Assembly: GCA_021464245.1 (NCBI GenBank)
Contig: JADCRB010000036.1
Location: 5,256,372 to 5,320,371 of the forward strand
DNA from: Carallia brachiata
Lineage: Eukaryota; Streptophyta; Magnoliopsida; Malpighiales; Rhizophoraceae
DNA length: 64,000 nt
Direction of reading: 5' to 3'
Shown: positions 15,716-27,978 of the stretch, piece after piece
Numbering within the stretch: the stretch's first letter is position 1
How the letters are laid out: every line of letters begins with the position of its first letter
Translations under genes and position numbers: made by a program
The notes under the pieces: generated by a model
The model's input: only the letters and a program-made list of their open reading frames with translations
What the model was told of the DNA's origin: nothing
Database searches by the model: none

Positions 15716-15749
15716 AACACCGTGTCAAAAAAAAAAAAAAAACACCGTG
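15716..15749 (+). mobile_element. very short poly(A) retro-insertion with 9-bp TSD
   Basis: AACACCGTG is repeated at 15716-15724 and 15741-15749 around TC plus 14 A. It has the same architecture as the insertion at 14.6 kb, in the opposite orientation. The shorter duplication makes chance or replication slippage harder to exclude. Confidence 0.55.
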
Positions 15750-17621
15750 ACAAAGCATTAGCGTAATTACAGCCGTTGATGACAAGTCGTTGTTTTCCTT
15801 TCTTTTTAGCTTTTTTTTTTTTTTTTTTTAGTTCTCTTCCGAAACTCTAAATGTGTAATTGGATATAAAGAAAATGAATAAAAAAAAATAAAAAGTATAT
15901 AATGATGATATTATGATTAATAAAAAAAATAATAATTAAAAAATTATGAAAAAAATGAATAATAATTTGTGATAGAAAAAATAAAAGATAATTACTTTAA
16001 ATTAATAAAAAATAAAATAAAAATTTATTGTCCTCACATTTTTCTTTCTTTTTCCTTTGGAAATTTGCCAATCAGGGCATAAGTTCCATGTTGACCCGTT
16101 CTTGTTCAATTCCACGTTGGTTTTCTTACAGTTCCGGTTATAGTTCTGGATTTTTAAGGGAATAGACCACGTTCCACCGTTTCAATTTCAGTTCCAGTGC
16201 AATTCGAGCCGGAAACGCTATCAAACCTACATCGAATGTCCTACCGATCTAAAAGTGCACGATTGACGAATTGATGCTGAAAATCGTAAATCGCATCCAT
16301 TCTTTTATTTTCAAAAGATGAAAAGGTTACACTGCTTGCTAACTGCTAAGCACGTTTCATACAAGCGCTCTAGCAGCTAATTAAAGCTTGCTCAACAACA
16401 GAAAAGCACTTCCTTACAACGAACAACAATTCCAATCCGAAACCACAACAATTTTTCTTTCCCTTAATCCTTTTCGGTGATTGGGGGCAGTTCTAGTTGA
16501 ATCAAGAAGAGGGAAAAGCCGACATTGAGGAAACAAGCAACAATTTTGAGGATACAAGATCACAGCTTGGGCTGGTAGGCTAGTAATACATTTCGACAAA
16601 TGATTAGAATACAATTTCCAGATTTTGCTGGTTGAAGTGTAGCTCCAGCTGTTAGTCACGTCCCAAGTCAGTTATGGTCAAAGTTCCTGTGGGGCACCAA
16701 AGAAGAATTTTTCAATAATAAAATGCGTCCATAACTGTAATAAATATTAAATTAAATTATAACTCATGATCCTTGGGCCTTTCTGTTGTTTTCTCAAGGC
16801 AACAGTAAATATTGAAGTGCCAAATTTCCAATTCAAATGCATACTTGTTCTTAAACTTAGAATGGGGTTATTACCATACTCTCCAAGCAAAGTCGCATGG
16901 CTCTCAAAAAAAAGTTTGGGTATAGAGTTCCTAGCATTCCACCTGTAATCAGCATAAAATGTCAAAAATACCAGTTTTGACGTCTGAAGCCAAAAAAGAG
17001 TATTAGAAGGCAATTGCGCACTTTATCATCTGACATTTGAATCAAAACCATTAAAATCCTTTTGCAGTATTATGGAACAACAACAGTGGCCTTTGTCTAG
17101 CAGTTGCATACCTTATCATCTACCATTGAACCAAAACATTACAACTGTTTCGCAGTAACATGGATGAACAAAAGTAAGTTTTATCTACGAGACAAGACAG
17201 AAACAGTTGAAGACACAATAAAATGCACGGTCCAAAAGAGATGAAGATGTAAATCTACTCGTCAACAAGATAATATTCCAAAGTTCAAAAACAATATGAA
17301 TCTTAACATGCATGACATGGCTTACGAAAAGTAAACAAGAAACAAACATAAGAATAGGCTTAAAAAACTGTCACCTTTCCGTATGTAACTTACTAGTTTC
17401 CCATCCATTTTTCATCTTCTTGAATGATATGTGAACCTTTTAAGTTTAACTAATAAAATCTTCGAAAAGTAGCTTTTTGTTTCATATGCCCAGAAGGATA
17501 CAAAAAATAAGGCATACATAAAATTACATATATCCACAAGCTATGGCTGATTCTCAAACAACCAAAAACACTTGAGGAAAAACATAAATGAAGAAAACAG
17601 TGAGTACAGCAATCTTTTGGA

Positions 17622-20600
17622 CTATTCTACCTCAGTCAAGTTATCCTCAGATAAGTAATTTGGTCTTGTGTAATTTACATCATGAGCACCATCAAAACGT
17701 AGAACTCTAAGTTTCCCTTCCTGCATTTAGATGAAAAAAAAAAAAAAAGATTATGCAGAGCCTAAAAAAATTGAGAATAGGCAACTTTTCACACACAAAT
17801 GCACACCTTGGTTCCATATACAAGACCTCCCCCAGCAAAAGGATGGAAACAAGCAACATTGACCTCATCCTCTGCACTAGGAAGCACTCTTACAAGTTCC
17901 ATGTCTGAAACTCGGTACACCTAAACAAGGGAAAGATCTGTATCATTTAATGCCAACAAATTTCATAAGATATGAAGAAGTGCTGTACTACAAAGCATTA
18001 CATGTCTGAACAAGTCTATGCATGTCTGTGTAACATACAGAAGAGATATAAGAAGACTCACGATTATAGCCTAACTACATAAGCACCTACAGATTTTACA
18101 CATATCTACAACCCAATCATTAATCATATTTGAAAATTATCTCAACAAAATTCTTGACTGAATTGCTAAAATGTAACCTCCTGTTGAAGATTCCACTACT
18201 CAATCTCAAAACTAGAAAACTAATCATGTAAAGCTTACCAATCCACAAAATAAAGTACAAGAACAAATCCTTCTTCTGTCAATTAAATCATACGTTAAAA
18301 GGAAAAATTACCATATAAACTCTATCACTTGTTTACAACATAAAAACAAGAATCTTACCAACTGAAAAATGATGAGAAAGGGAAAGAAGAGAGGCTCACA
18401 ATATCCTAAGCCATAAAAAAAAAAAATTGACGGTGGGCAAGAACAAATTTTCACCTCCAGAACTGTGTAAATAGGTGATGTTGTTTCCCCGTCAATAACA
18501 ATGCTTTTAAGAAGCGATCCGTGACGTCTTCCATAAGCCAGTACTATGTGCTCAGAAGTGGGTGAAAACTGCACATACAACAAAAGGTATGTGCCAAAGC
18601 AATTTTAGATCAACAAATATAACCTGGAAGATCAAACATTGGATGATAATAGGCATCTAGAAGAGTACAGAAATCATTTTCCCAATAAAGCTGCATATGT
18701 TTAGGCTACTTTTAGCACTACTAATCGCACAAGCAAGGTGACAAACGATGGCAAATGACAACTCAAAGTTTTCTTGGCTAACATAACTTGAATTATCACC
18801 AATGAGGGCTCCGGCAGTTGCTACCAGAATAGCCAAAAGCATCAGAACCAACCAAGACCTTTAATGCAACTGGACAGAGCTACAAGATACAAGGTTCTAT
18901 CTTCTGATTGTGGAACACATTGATCAAATTAATAATGCAAAATTATTTTGCAAGGATGTGAAAGATAAGTATTAACAGAAGACACCACAATTATAACATC
19001 TACAAGTCCTTCCATCTATCAAAAAAAACTCACCTGAATTGATGTCAAACAATGAGCAGCTCTGATTGCCCGAGATGCAAGCACCGAACCAAAGCTGAAC
19101 AAATGAAAATACACTTTTATAGATAAGACCACTGTTCCACAGATTTACAAAGAGACTTTTATGAGTTGGATTGAGTTTTACGTTGCTTCCTCCAGGGAAT
19201 ATATGCGAAGCTCATACATAACTTGGTGTGCTGAAATTGGGTGCCGTGTCGGGGATGTTGAGATGACAGAATCTTGATGAATTAGATTATGCAGTCCAAG
19301 TTCAGCTTCCATATGAGGGAGCATACATGCAACACATGCAGCTAAATATCTTCCACATGGAGAAAAATGGGCACCCATTTCACTGCAAAAACGGATGTAA
19401 ATCAAGCGACTTAACTCTCGCAAAAGACAAAACCAAAGGCCTTTTAGAGTGAAGTTCACATCAATGAAAAATCCAAAAGGTATGAGGACAAATTAATTCA
19501 TGGAATAAATTGTATAAAAAATCTCATCCATGCCAGAGTGTTTGCAATATCAACAAGCAAACAATTTCCAAAATGCCAATATCCAAGAGATTAAGCATAA
19601 AGTTTGAAAACCTTCCACTTGCCTGCAAAGGACAGCATGTGGTATGATTAAAGGGCATCTTTCTACATTGAGCGGCACACAAGGATGCTCTATATCATGA
19701 GACCACACTCTAAGCTTTACAGTACAAGGTAACTCTGCAGCAGCTGCAGCTGCCAGTGATGTGGCGATTTCGGACTGGATTCTATTAAATATAGGCTGAG
19801 CATCAGCACCATTGTGCTGCATGTTAATAGGAGCCGTACTCTCCCCTGTTTCAGGTACAGAGAGATGTGAATGTGAATTGCGAATACGCAGGCCAGCTCT
19901 CCTAGAAGCCCCTGAAAGGCTGGTGCTGCCAGGCATTGCTAAAGAAGCCACTGCAGCCTCGACTATGTGACTAGACACGTGAGAGGAGGAAGAACCTATA
20001 TGGTGACCTGAATGTTCATGACTGCCGCCAGTGGGAGGGAGTACAGTTGAGACACCAGCATGACTTTGGCCCATTAACCACCCTTGCAAAAAAGGTAGTT
20101 CCCACCAAGTAGTGTCTCTAGAAGGCAAAAACTGATGTAGTTGCCCAAAATTTGTAGACTGCTGGTGACCAGAAACTTGTCCAGGTACACCATTGAAAGC
20201 ACTGCTACTGCTGCCAGCAAGAATACCCAGACTAGTAGAGTTTGTACGCTGGTTTCCCCAGCAGGATGCATCTCATCTGTATCCATTGCATCTTCAGTCA
20301 TGCCCGGGACACTGGTTCTCAACCCACTAGGCAAAGCATTATTTACTGTGCCCACTGTGCCAGGATATGAACTAGACGGAATTGCAGGAAATCTGTACAT
20401 GGTAGGAACCAAGTTATGATAATTATCCGCTGCATTTGTATCTACCTGAGAGAGCGTTGAAGCAGAAGGATCCACTTGCATTACACTTGAGTCAACGTGT
20501 CTACTATCATCTACCCTATCTTCCGTAGAAAATGGAGGCACGAGCAAAAGAGGAAAAGATGCAAGGGGAAGTTCAGCAGTCAAACTAACAGAGTCAGTGG

Positions 20601-22993
20601 ACTGAATATTTGTCACAAAAACAGCAGGAGGAGGATATTTCAGGTAACCAGGTGAGGTTGCACGTGTCATTGATGAATCTGAGGAGTCAAGATCATTGAC
20701 CTGCATATCAGTTGAACGTTGTAAACTAGACAATAGCATAACTATCGTAATAAAATGTAACTTCAAATAAATTATTCACCTCAGCAGTTAGCAGAAATGG
20801 AGCAGCATGTGGGTGAAAGTGTACAGCTCGAAGAGAACGTCTCGTCTTCAACACAATGGTTGGTGAAGAAGCGTCTCCTCTCTTATTGTAGTGCCATATG
20901 TACAACTGACAAATCATATAAATGCTATGTTAAATAGAAAGTTGAGCTTCAATCTTTTGCAGAGTGGCAGCAGGGAAAAAGGCAAACAAAGCTTAATCAT
21001 ATTAAAAGGCCAGGTTCAACACCTTGTGACCAGATGCAACAGCAAGCAGCTCTCCTTCAGCATGGAAGGCAATCGAAGCAATAGGACGATCTTTGAGAGA
21101 GAAACAAATCCAACAAGGTTAGATGGACCTTATGGCATAATAATTCACCAATAATACTCAGAACAATAGGGACAGCTAAAGAAGTTGCAGTAATTTAAAC
21201 ATGCCTCACAGCAGTACTTACAGAAATCGCGGGATCCAATACATTCTGCCGTTTTTGCATTCCATAAGCGAACCTCATAGTCCAAGCTTCCACTTGCAAG
21301 AATTTCAGGATGCAACGGATGGAACCTAACCTGTACATTTAGCACTTCATCATATGCCTAATAATATCTAAAAGAAATCAACCGATGTGGAAAAGAAAAG
21401 AATTTATGAAGAAAAGCTGGAATAGGATCCCTGTATGTAGGAAACAAGCATATTCAAAATGAAGGATTAGACATTAAAAAAAGAAAAAAAAAAAAACTGA
21501 CGCTCCAAAAATTGTGATGTTACTCTCTCCTCTCTCTCTCTCTCTGAGCCATTCTCATCATTCATCTTCTTGCGCGGGTTGGTTGGTAATGTCATTGAAA
21601 GAGTGTTGCTGTAGCTGGCAGATGGAACAGGGTCAGGGAGGTGTTCTGGTGGTTAGTGGTACGGTGGCTGTGACACACTGGTGCTTGTGATTTTGCTAGT
21701 TAATTATAGATGGACACACTGGTGTGGCCCTTCTGTTTCCTTGGCAGTGGCCATGCATTCTAATTCATTAAAGTTTTGCTGCTAAATGTTATAACATGCC
21801 ATTAACCCATGATGAGGAAGACAAGTGAAGCCATGCGTCCTGACATCCAAGCTAAGAAACAAACACATGTAGAGCAACGGAAGATATTATCTTCCAACCA
21901 AATCCCGAGGATGGAAGTAAATTTATTGATCAACTGCTGGCTGATAATTTCAAATGAACATGTTCCACATAGCTTTTATCATACAAAGTTAAAGGCCAGA
22001 GATTGGACGGGCCACCAAGTTAGTGATTCTTTGAGCATAATTAAAAAACTTAAAATAGCAACTCACCACCCAGGGAGTCCTCCGATGGCCACTTAACACC
22101 TTTAAGCAGTTTCCTGTATGACAATCAATTATCTTCACGGTGTGGTCACCACTGCAAATATGAAAAGGTGAGTAACTGCAATGTACCATCATAAGCTGAT
22201 GAATAACCAAAAAATATGATAGAGTGACAAAAATTACTGCGTAGAAGCAAGTGTTCCCCCGTCGGGACTAAAAGCTGCCGCAATAGTCGACCTTGGAGGG
22301 GGTACCAGGGGACAATACTTGGCAGATAAATACCGCAACGACTCTGCCTCAACCCTATAGTATAAACAAACAAATCCATGAATGAGGCAAACAAAAACAT
22401 AAGGAAAAGCAAACGACATTAGCTCATAATTTAAAACCAATGCAAAATACCATGAAATAAGACCACGTTTGGCATCTCTTGTCGCTTCGCTTCTGGGCAT
22501 GGATAACAAATTAGCATTCGACTGAGACGCTCCGCCCCATCGCATTTTCGGCACATGTTTTGTTTTGGGACAAATCTCTCTCCGCACTAGCAGGCACAAC
22601 ACATTCCTACTGCTGCAAATTGACATCGACCAATATACATATCAGACAACCCACAATTAAATAATAATATCAAAAAACGAACCTTCTCAAAATTCAAAAC
22701 AAATAGCCAATTCCAATTACAATTAAATCCAATTAAATCCGTAATTATTGCCCTATGATCAGATTCAAACACTCCACAAATCGAAATATCCGAATTTAGA
22801 GAAATTAGAGAAAAGAAATTGACGAAAATAGCGTCTACCAAACCAATTAAATTAAATATTAAAAAAAAAAAACAGGATCTTAAAAAAAATTGGACCTGTG
22901 AAGAGGATTGCTAGACGCCGAGGATTGCAGCGAATCTTGATCGAGCGGCGAGGAATGTCCCATCATATCGTCAATTTTACAATTCAAGTTCAT
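17622..22993 (-). CDS. AMBRA1-like WD40 (transducin family) protein, apparent frameshift in exon 8
   Basis: Plant relative of AMBRA1/DCAF3, recognised by the split N-terminal WD40 block: DHTVKIIDCHTGNCLKVLSG, HRRTPWVVRFHP, ILASGSLDYEVRLWNAKT, KLYIWHYNKRG and LRAVHFHP. Thirteen exons in transcript order: 22896-22993, 22451-22609, 22238-22354, 22067-22151, 21222-21330, 21023-21090, 20780-20905, 19623-20700, 19182-19382, 19034-19094, 18455-18568, 17807-17920, 17622-17720. Exon 8 encodes a long Ser/Gly/Ala-rich linker plus WELPFLQGWLMGQS. Later exons return to WD-type sequence (HFSPCGRYLAACV). The frame shifts by one inside exon 8, near the four-base run at 20256-20259. Read as is, translation stops at 20074 after about 462 residues. 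Supplying one base gives about 809 residues, with all phases consistent. Exon 8 ends at a GC donor (AG|GCAAGT). The family includes CUL4-DDB1 adaptors and autophagy regulators; the role here is inferred. The last exon could instead splice at GAG|GTAGAA. Confidence 0.88.
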
Positions 22994-23509
22994 ACGGCGA
23001 TGATTTGGCAATTTCAAGCAAGCACCACCAATTAAACAGAACAAAAATAGAGAAAAAAAAAAAAAAAAAAGGCCGGAGAATTGAGGACGAGCTAAATTAT
23101 TACGAAAACCCTAATGATCCATTGTTCCTTTAGATTTCTTCGGTCTCTTTCTTTCCCTCAAACAAACAAAGATCGATGGATGGATGGATGGATGGATCGA
23201 ACAATCAAAATACCCAGAAAAGGGGGTGCGGAAGTCTCTTTCTTTCTGCTTTGGGTTGGGGGTTTGAAAAGGAAAAAATCACAAAACCTAAATACGGACA
23301 ACTTAGTCCAGTTTTGTATGGATTATAAACCTATATACACTTCTAAATAATAAATTTATAATATATTTAATTTTTATTTATTTATAATTAATTAATATAT
23401 ATCATGTGTAGTGATTATATAAAAAAATAAAATAAAAACTAATTTTACGAAATAAAATCTTTTTATTAATTATTATCATAAATTTTAATCTTAAAAAGTA
23501 CAAAATATA

Positions 23510-23640
23510 AAAATTAAATATAAAATAATAATAATAATTACTATTTAAATCTTAATTATTAATTAAATAAAAAATTAATATAGTTAACAGTTAAAATTTA
23601 AATAGTAAATTTATGACTATTATTTTGTGTTTAATTTTTT
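23510..23640. repeat. AT-rich imperfect hairpin (MITE-like)
   Basis: The left arm, about 23510-23557, contains ATTACTATTTAAATCTTAA. The right arm, about 23589-23640, contains the near-complement TTAAAATTTAAATAGTAAAT. The arms pair imperfectly over about 48 bp around a loop of about 30 bp. Low complexity limits confidence that this is a transposon. Confidence 0.45.
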
Positions 23641-23991
23641 TATTTATATAACGAGATTAAAAAAATTATTCTACAAATTTTAAATTATATAGATAAGAAT
23701 ACGATACTTAATAAGTATCATATATCTTTATTCTTATCTTATCTGTATTTTCTACCCTTCCTCACCAAAATACCCTTGCTTTTGTTTTTTTTAGCAGCCC
23801 TGGCTCATTTTTATGTGTTTGTGAATGTTCAAACGAGGCTTGTTTGGTTGAGTGTACATTTATTACCAAATAAAAATGAAAATAGAAATGAGTGATTTTA
23901 GTATTTAGTGAAGAAAACTTTGATTATCGTTATTTTATTTCGGGCCTGAGATTTCCCTATATACAGAATCATCATTTCCGTACTCTTAGTT

Positions 23992-24031
23992 AATCTCATT
24001 GTTTTCGCAAAAAAAAAAAAAATCTCATTGT
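23992..24031 (+). mobile_element. very short poly(A) retro-insertion with 11-bp TSD
   Basis: AATCTCATTGT occurs at 23992-24002 and 24021-24031 and brackets TTTCGC plus 12 A. The insert is 18 bp. The pattern matches the insertions at 14.6 and 15.7 kb. Confidence 0.6.
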
Positions 24032-24945
24032 GGTTCACTTTTGTCCTTTCCAAATAGATAAATCTTATAAAATATAATATTAAGAAAAAGTATATGTAAT
24101 AGTAATAATAATAATAATAATAAATATTTGTGTGTTATAATGACAGTAAATATTTTTAAATTATGATAATAATTAAATCATTAGTAATAATTATATTATA
24201 AATATATATAATTATTGAATAACTTTTTCATTGTAAAATTGTATGTCAATATTTTTATTTTAAATATTTTATGGTTATTAACGTGAATCATTATTATTAT
24301 TTTTAGAACAATATTCTAAAATAATTTTATTTATGCTTTTATGGGAATTAGATATATTTTAATCATATTATTTGTTTTACTATTTTTTATTTACTATAAT
24401 TTTTTATTTTAATTTTGTTTTCAAGTTTTACGAAAAGACTACAAAGAGAATTTAATTTTAATTTTAGAGTAAACTAAATATATATTATAAAATTTTGTTT
24501 CCAGCTCTACTTGATTTTAATTCTAGTTTTAATTCTGATTTTAAACTGTGAAGCCAACAGCCCTGTAACCCCCCAAAAAAATTATCGAAGTACTTCATAT
24601 ACACAAATTTTTGAAATTGACTCACAATGAGTATTGTGTGGTCTCGGGTAAGATTACAGCCAATTGTAGATATCATTTTTACCACTGATCACTATATTAT
24701 ATTGGTTAAAGAACTTTGTTTATAATATGATTCAGATCATCGTTAAAATGTTTAACAAGTTTAAACATATGCTTAGTATCATATAATTATAAAAAAATTT
24801 GGTCTTATTAAATATTTAAGAATTTGTCTCTTTATACATTTAGTATAGAAATTCACCTTATTGTGCTATACATACAATCTCTTCGACTTTTAAATATATG
24901 ATCAACAATTATGATATTAACTCACTTGCTATAATCAATGTATCA

Positions 24946-25205
24946 CCTAAGATTATAGTTTGGTTAGTAATTCGATACGTTTCATTTTACATTAGTTTGG
25001 ATTCGAGTCTTAATGACATCACCTTTCATACTAAAAAATTTGTGTTTTCTGCATTGACTAATTTAAAACTCATTACTACTAAAGCGAGACATGATGGAGA
25101 TTTAATCATTTTTAACAATATTTGGACAGTGAATTCTTCCTGTGAAAAATATTAAATGAGGACAATTACAAATAACTTCTAACTTCAGCTCGTAAATACG
25201 ATAAC
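24946..25205 (+). repeat. SINE-like repeat, copy 1
   Basis: Begins CCTAAGATTATAGTTTGG. Box A-like TAGTTTGGTTAGTAA lies at 24956-24970 and box B-like GGATTCGAGTC at 24999-25009, about 44 bp apart, as in tRNA-derived promoters. The 260-bp unit aligns with the copy at 26077 through shared landmarks such as ACATCACCTTTCAT/ACATCGCCTTTCAT and the TTAAAACTCATT/TTAAAATTCGTT region. The copies are diverged, so both insertions are old. Confidence 0.55.
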
Positions 25206-26076
25206 TTACTGATGTGATCCTAGTCAACCTCCTCACTGCGTCATTGGGTGTATTTTTGATGGTTCAGTGGACTTTACTTGGAGGTTAAGAAACGTGCTTT
25301 AATTGTGGAGCAAGTGATGAAAATTGGAGATTCCACAAGTCCACATCAACTAAAAAAGTTTAAGAGGAGGAGGACTGACCGAGTTGTTCAAACTTGAGCC
25401 GAGAAGAGCAGTTTGAGTTTAGCTAATTTTGATTAAATTAATTTAGACTTTTTATTGTTATTTAGGTCAGACATAATATTTAAACCCAATTCATTTATCG
25501 GTAAGAATTAGTTTTAATACTTATTTGCAATTTAATTAGGTTTTCCTTATGGAAGTAAAAATTATTTTTTTTTCTAGTTTTAGTAGGTTTTCTAACTTTA
25601 GTAGGTTTAAAACCCTAGTTACCTGAGTTTGCCTCTAAGTAAGTTTGTTTGTCTTCTTTACATAAAAGACTTTACAGAGATTGTTAAATATTGATTGAGA
25701 GGACTAAACTATCCTACTTAGTTCTTTTAAGAACTTTGTGAATTCAGTCTTGTGTGAACAATCAGACTTATCATTCACATCTCAAATTGTTCTTGAGTGT
25801 GATTTCTACGTTATCATTTTGTTATAGCTTTGGTTCATATCTCTTTATAGATATCAGGTCTTAGTTCCACTTATAACCTTGGTTTTTGTCTCCATTATAG
25901 ATAACAGGTCTTAGTTCTTCTGTTGAATCTGATTTGGTTTTCTTGGGTTTGTTAACAACATATTGGTGTTGAGTTTCACCTCACTATGTGTGGTTCTCAT
26001 CACTTATATACCGACGACTTACATTTTTTAATTGTACAGAAAAAAAAAGTTACAATTAAGATTAATATTTTCACTG

Positions 26077-26340
26077 CCTAAGGTGGTAGCTTAGTTAGTA
26101 ATCGGATTCATTTCCCTCTCCATTAGCCCAAATTGGAGGACAGCAACATCGCCTTTCATGCTAGGAAAATTTATGCTTTCCACGTTGATTGGTTTAAAAT
26201 TCGTTAATATTGAAATCAGCTATGATAGGGTCCATTCAGATTCAATAGTGTCTAGGTAGTAAATTGTCTTTGTAAGAGAGATTGAATGAAGACGATAACG
26301 GATAATCTCCAATCTCAACTTATAAGTACTTTGACCTAAC
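26077..26340 (+). repeat. SINE-like repeat, copy 2
   Basis: Second direct copy of the unit at 24946. It starts CCTAAGGTGGTAGCTTAG, and box A-like TAGCTTAGTTAGTA lies at 26087-26100. Box B is degraded in this copy. The 870 bp between the copies has no open frame. The copies could be two SINE insertions or the diverged ends of one larger element. Confidence 0.5.
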
Positions 26341-26539
26341 CATGTATTTTGTTTAGATAAAAAAAATGTCAATATAATAATTTAATTAGACAGACAAGGA
26401 TAAGGTTGTATAGATGTCATTTATCAATGCAATTTGTTTGAAATAAAAGTTTTCAAACGCGCATTGGGCTTCAATTCCGTAAGATCTAATCATTATCCAG
26501 AGATATTAAATTAAAAACCTTTGCATGCAATATTGGCTT

Positions 26540-26971
26540 TAGCTCTGCGTTTGTTGCAGAGTTATGGAGAACATACACAGGATTGAACATTGCGTGGAAT
26601 TATGGTTTTTGAGATGTTTGCCTTGAGGTGGATTCTCAACTTGCACTTTATTGTTTGTGGCACGGTGCGTCAGCAACCCATCACCATCCTCATGCAAATC
26701 TTACTCAGCACTATCGTGATTTGTTACAGCGTGAGCTATGCATCCGAATAACTCATGTGTATAAAGAGAGAAATGAGATTGTCGATTAAATAACTAGGTT
26801 TGCTTTTACTCTCCTAAGGGGTGTGCACATTTTTCACTCTCCTCTCTTTAGAGTGTTGCAGTTGATCCAACAAGACCTTGTAGGGATTTATTGACCCTGC
26901 TTTGTTAACTTGTAAAGTTGTAATGCTTATTTGACTTTATTGGCTTAGACCTCCCGTTTGACGAAAAAGTT
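26540..26971 (+). pseudogene. decayed LINE RNase H domain (3' end of an L1-type element)
   Basis: One frame reads AFVAELWRTYTGLNIAWNYG, then a stop, then VCLEVDSQLAL, later RITHVYKERNEIVD, a stop, and LIQQDLVGIY with a further stop. The AELW and EVDSQ motifs with their acidic residues, and HVYKERNEIVD, are typical of the RVT_3-type RNase H at the C-terminus of plant LINE ORF2. After it comes CCTCCCGTTTGACGAAAAAG, a typical LINE 3' end. At least three in-frame stops make this an old pseudogene fragment. The 5' limit is uncertain, and no target-site duplication was found. Confidence 0.75.
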
Positions 26972-27978
26972 CCACCAACATCAGGACACGTTCGAGGTTC
27001 GGATCGGAAGCATCTATGGGATATCCAACAAGCTAAAAAAGTATTCAGCACTCTTACACATCGTAAAATTGAATATTCCCGTTAGGCAGGCCGAAAGAAT
27101 ATTCACGCAGTAGAAGAAGTATGCACAACCAAAAGACTAACACAGCGTTTGAATGATAAAAGTATGGGAAGGAGGAAAGTAGACGAGAACAAAATGAGAG
27201 AGAAAAAAACTTACGGAGGAGAGGAAATTTTTTCTTTCGGAAAAAAGGTACTAGGCATAAGAAAAAAAACCAAAAACTTACTATTTTAAAAGGTAGAAAA
27301 TAAGGAGACAAAAAATAACATAAATGAAAATATCAACTTCATCTAAGATAATAAATATACAACATATATAATAAGAAGTCAAGAAAAATATAATTGGGAG
27401 AGAAATACATTTGATAGGTAGAAAAAAATTAACGTTACACTCTTCAAAAACATTTCTCAAACACAAGGATTGACTTTTTTCTCTATATTTTCCTCCCTTT
27501 TTCTCCTTTTCCACCTCTCTCGAATACAATGTAAAGTCCAGAACAAATGGAAAGATCAGTTAAAACCTACCCCAAAAAACGTCCTACCTTTTCAAAACCA
27601 AAACCCCCACGAATCATAAATGTGGACTGCAGTGATCAGCCGAAAAAAGGAAGTAAAAAACTTAACCCCCAAAGTCCAGTAAGGCTTTCCAGCGTTGTAA
27701 CGTGCCAAAGACAGCAAAATCCCAACCATGTACATTCTTAGAACACATAAAGAGAAAACCACTTGCAATTTCATCCAAAGGAAAAAAAAAAAAAAAGCAG
27801 AGTGAAAGTAAGTGCTGATGCAAGAGCTACAAAGGAATGGAAATGTACAGTGCGTCAAAACTGGAAAGGGCCAACAGCAAAGTACGCCCGCTAGCTTATA
27901 ACCCTGTTTGTGGAATGAATGAAGGAAGAAGAGAAGAAGCTATACACATGTGGCTTGCAAGTTGACCGTCTGGTTTGT

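Larger units (their letters stand above)
13361..17621. other. intergenic region between the cupin and AMBRA1-like genes
   Basis: The first few hundred bases are the cupin 3' region. The rest is AT-rich, with a possible SINE relic, two very short retro-insertions and a 22-bp tandem duplication (separate entries), plus a TA microsatellite near 15415-15430. About 16.3-17.6 kb, right of the AT-rich core, is probably the 3' UTR of the minus-strand WD40 gene, possibly with a 3' UTR intron. I found no convincing extra coding exon there. Confidence 0.55.
22994..27978. other. 5-kb intergenic region with decayed retroelements
   Basis: Right of the AMBRA1-like start is its probable 5' leader, with a GGAT tetranucleotide repeat at 23175-23197. 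Beyond that the DNA is very AT-rich, with an imperfect hairpin (23510-23640), a short poly(A) insertion (23992-24031), a TAA microsatellite (about 24102-24123), two diverged direct copies of a SINE-like repeat (24946-25205 and 26077-26340) and a LINE RNase H relic (26540-26971). The sequence from about 27.5 to 27.98 kb is the probable 3' UTR of the WDR26-type gene. Confidence 0.6.

Noticed and set aside
16660..16700. Extra 3' exon of the AMBRA1-like gene ending near 16660
   Set aside because: A splice from GAG|GTAGAA to the CCACAG acceptor adds only two codons before a stop. The simpler stop at 17622 is kept, with a 3' UTR intron possible.
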